The notes under the pieces: model-generated
The model's database searches: none
What the model was told of the DNA's origin: nothing
Seen by the model: the letters and a program-made list of their open reading frames with translations, nothing else
Source of the DNA: DASSKF01 sp035690725
GTDB taxonomy: Bacteria > Actinomycetota > Actinomycetes > Actinomycetales > Dermatophilaceae
DNA length: 6,734 nt
Direction of reading: 5' to 3'
NCBI GenBank assembly: GCA_035690725.1
Contig: DASSKF010000103.1
Location: 1 to 6,734, forward strand
Position numbers and translations under genes: made by a program
Shown: positions 6,186-6,734 of the stretch, one piece after another
How positions within the stretch are numbered: position 1 is the first letter of the stretch
How the letters are laid out: every line of letters begins with the position of its first letter

Positions 6186-6270
6186 TAGCCACGGACGTGG
6201 GTAGGTCGGCGGCGGGAGCGACAGTGAGCGAGGCACGGGTTTCCGCAGGGTGCGCGGGGGCTGCGCGCGC

Positions 6271-6734
6271 GTGACCGCGACGCGTCCCCCAACGGCTCGA
6301 CCAACAGCCCGCTCGGTGGGCTGGCCAGCTGGGTGGACGACCGCACCGGCGCGGCGAAGGGCATGCCGAGCCTGCTGAAGAAGGTCTTCCCCGACCACTG
6401 GTCGTTCATGCTCGGCGAGATCGCGATGTACTCGCTGATCATCCTGCTGCTGACCGGCACGTTCCTGTCCTTCTGGTTCGTGCCGAGCATGGGCGAGGTG
6501 GTCTACAACGGCTCGTACGTGCCGCTCAAGGGCGTCACGATGAGCGAGGCCTACCGCTCCACCCTCGACATCTCCTTCGACATCCGCGGCGGGCTGCTCA
6601 TCCGGCAGATCCACCACTGGTCGGCGCTGCTGTTCATCGTGTCGATCACCGTGCACATGTTCCGGGTGTTCTTCACCGGCGCCTTCCGCAAGCCGCGCGA
6701 GATCAACTGGGTCATCGGCGTCACCCTGCTGTTC
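6271..6734 (+). CDS. qcrB: Cytochrome b subunit of the bc1 complex (N-terminal part, runs off the right edge, 5' end irregular)
   Basis: The coding frame is clear from about 6291: NGSTNSPLGGLASWVDDRTG, then LLKKVFPDHWSFMLGEIAMY, a first membrane helix, NGSYVPLKGVTMSEAYRSTL, then DIRGGLLIRQIHHWSALLF with a haem-ligand histidine in the RQIHHW motif, TVHMFRVFFTGAFRKPREIN and WVIGVTLL. This is the actinobacterial QcrB N-terminus, which carries quinol-oxidising and haem b sites in the cytochrome bc1-aa3 chain. The frame is open from 6228, but its first ordinary starts are GTG 6333 and ATG 6363, both inside the conserved part. GTG 6271 opens one frame over; adding one base in the five-C run at 6286-6290 would give MTATRPPNGSTNSPLGG and a normal start. 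I annotate from 6271 on that reading. No qcrA (Rieske) precedes it, unlike the usual qcrCAB order. It may be a second, stand-alone copy or a junction product. Confidence 0.85.

Noticed and set aside
5384..6274. Rightward open frame of 296 codons opposite tspO that ends just at the GTG of qcrB
   Set aside because: The GTGA overlap with 6271 looked like an operon junction, but the last 50 codons do not resemble a Rieske C-terminus and the rest is antisense to tspO.
1..6734. tRNA or rRNA genes, CRISPR arrays, insertion sequences
   Set aside because: No cloverleaf, regularly spaced repeats, transposase motifs or terminal inverted repeats were seen on either strand by reading.

Overview
The window is GC-rich throughout, with G or C at most third codon positions. 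It carries a cytochrome b of the actinobacterial bc1 type, a lipobox PepSY protein and an MgtE transporter, so it reads as chromosomal DNA of a high-GC actinobacterium. The genus cannot be named from this sequence alone.

Left part (1-2850). Two leftward genes, a sensor histidine kinase cut by the window edge and a small single-pass membrane protein with a strongly acidic tail, diverge from a rightward pair: a two-repeat PepSY lipoprotein followed 16 nt later by an MgtE-type Mg2+ transporter. The divergent gap holds a perfect 14-bp inverted repeat. The arrangement suggests an envelope-sensing module linked to divalent cations, which is an inference from gene order.

Middle (2851-3382). No intact gene lies here. 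The stretch contains a decayed copy of a Schlafen-like DNA/RNA helicase (DUF2075). Its conserved pieces fall in two reading frames, and the region between them is deleted.

Right-centre (3383-6052). A DUF1295 membrane reductase/methyltransferase-like protein runs rightward and meets, with only 5 bp between stops, a leftward pair made of tspO and a SRPBCC-TIGR01777-DUF1731 oxidoreductase. Genes of these families cluster with photolyase, carotenoid and singlet-oxygen-response genes in many bacteria, so this is probably part of a light/photo-oxidative stress set.

Right edge (6053-6734). An AT-rich divergent promoter carries a 21-bp imperfect palindrome and separates tspO from the start of a rightward qcrB (cytochrome b of the bc1 complex), which is cut by the window end. 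This qcrB has no qcrA in front of it. Its 5' end has no good in-frame start unless one base is added in a run of five Cs, which points to a frameshift, a sequence error or a rearrangement junction.
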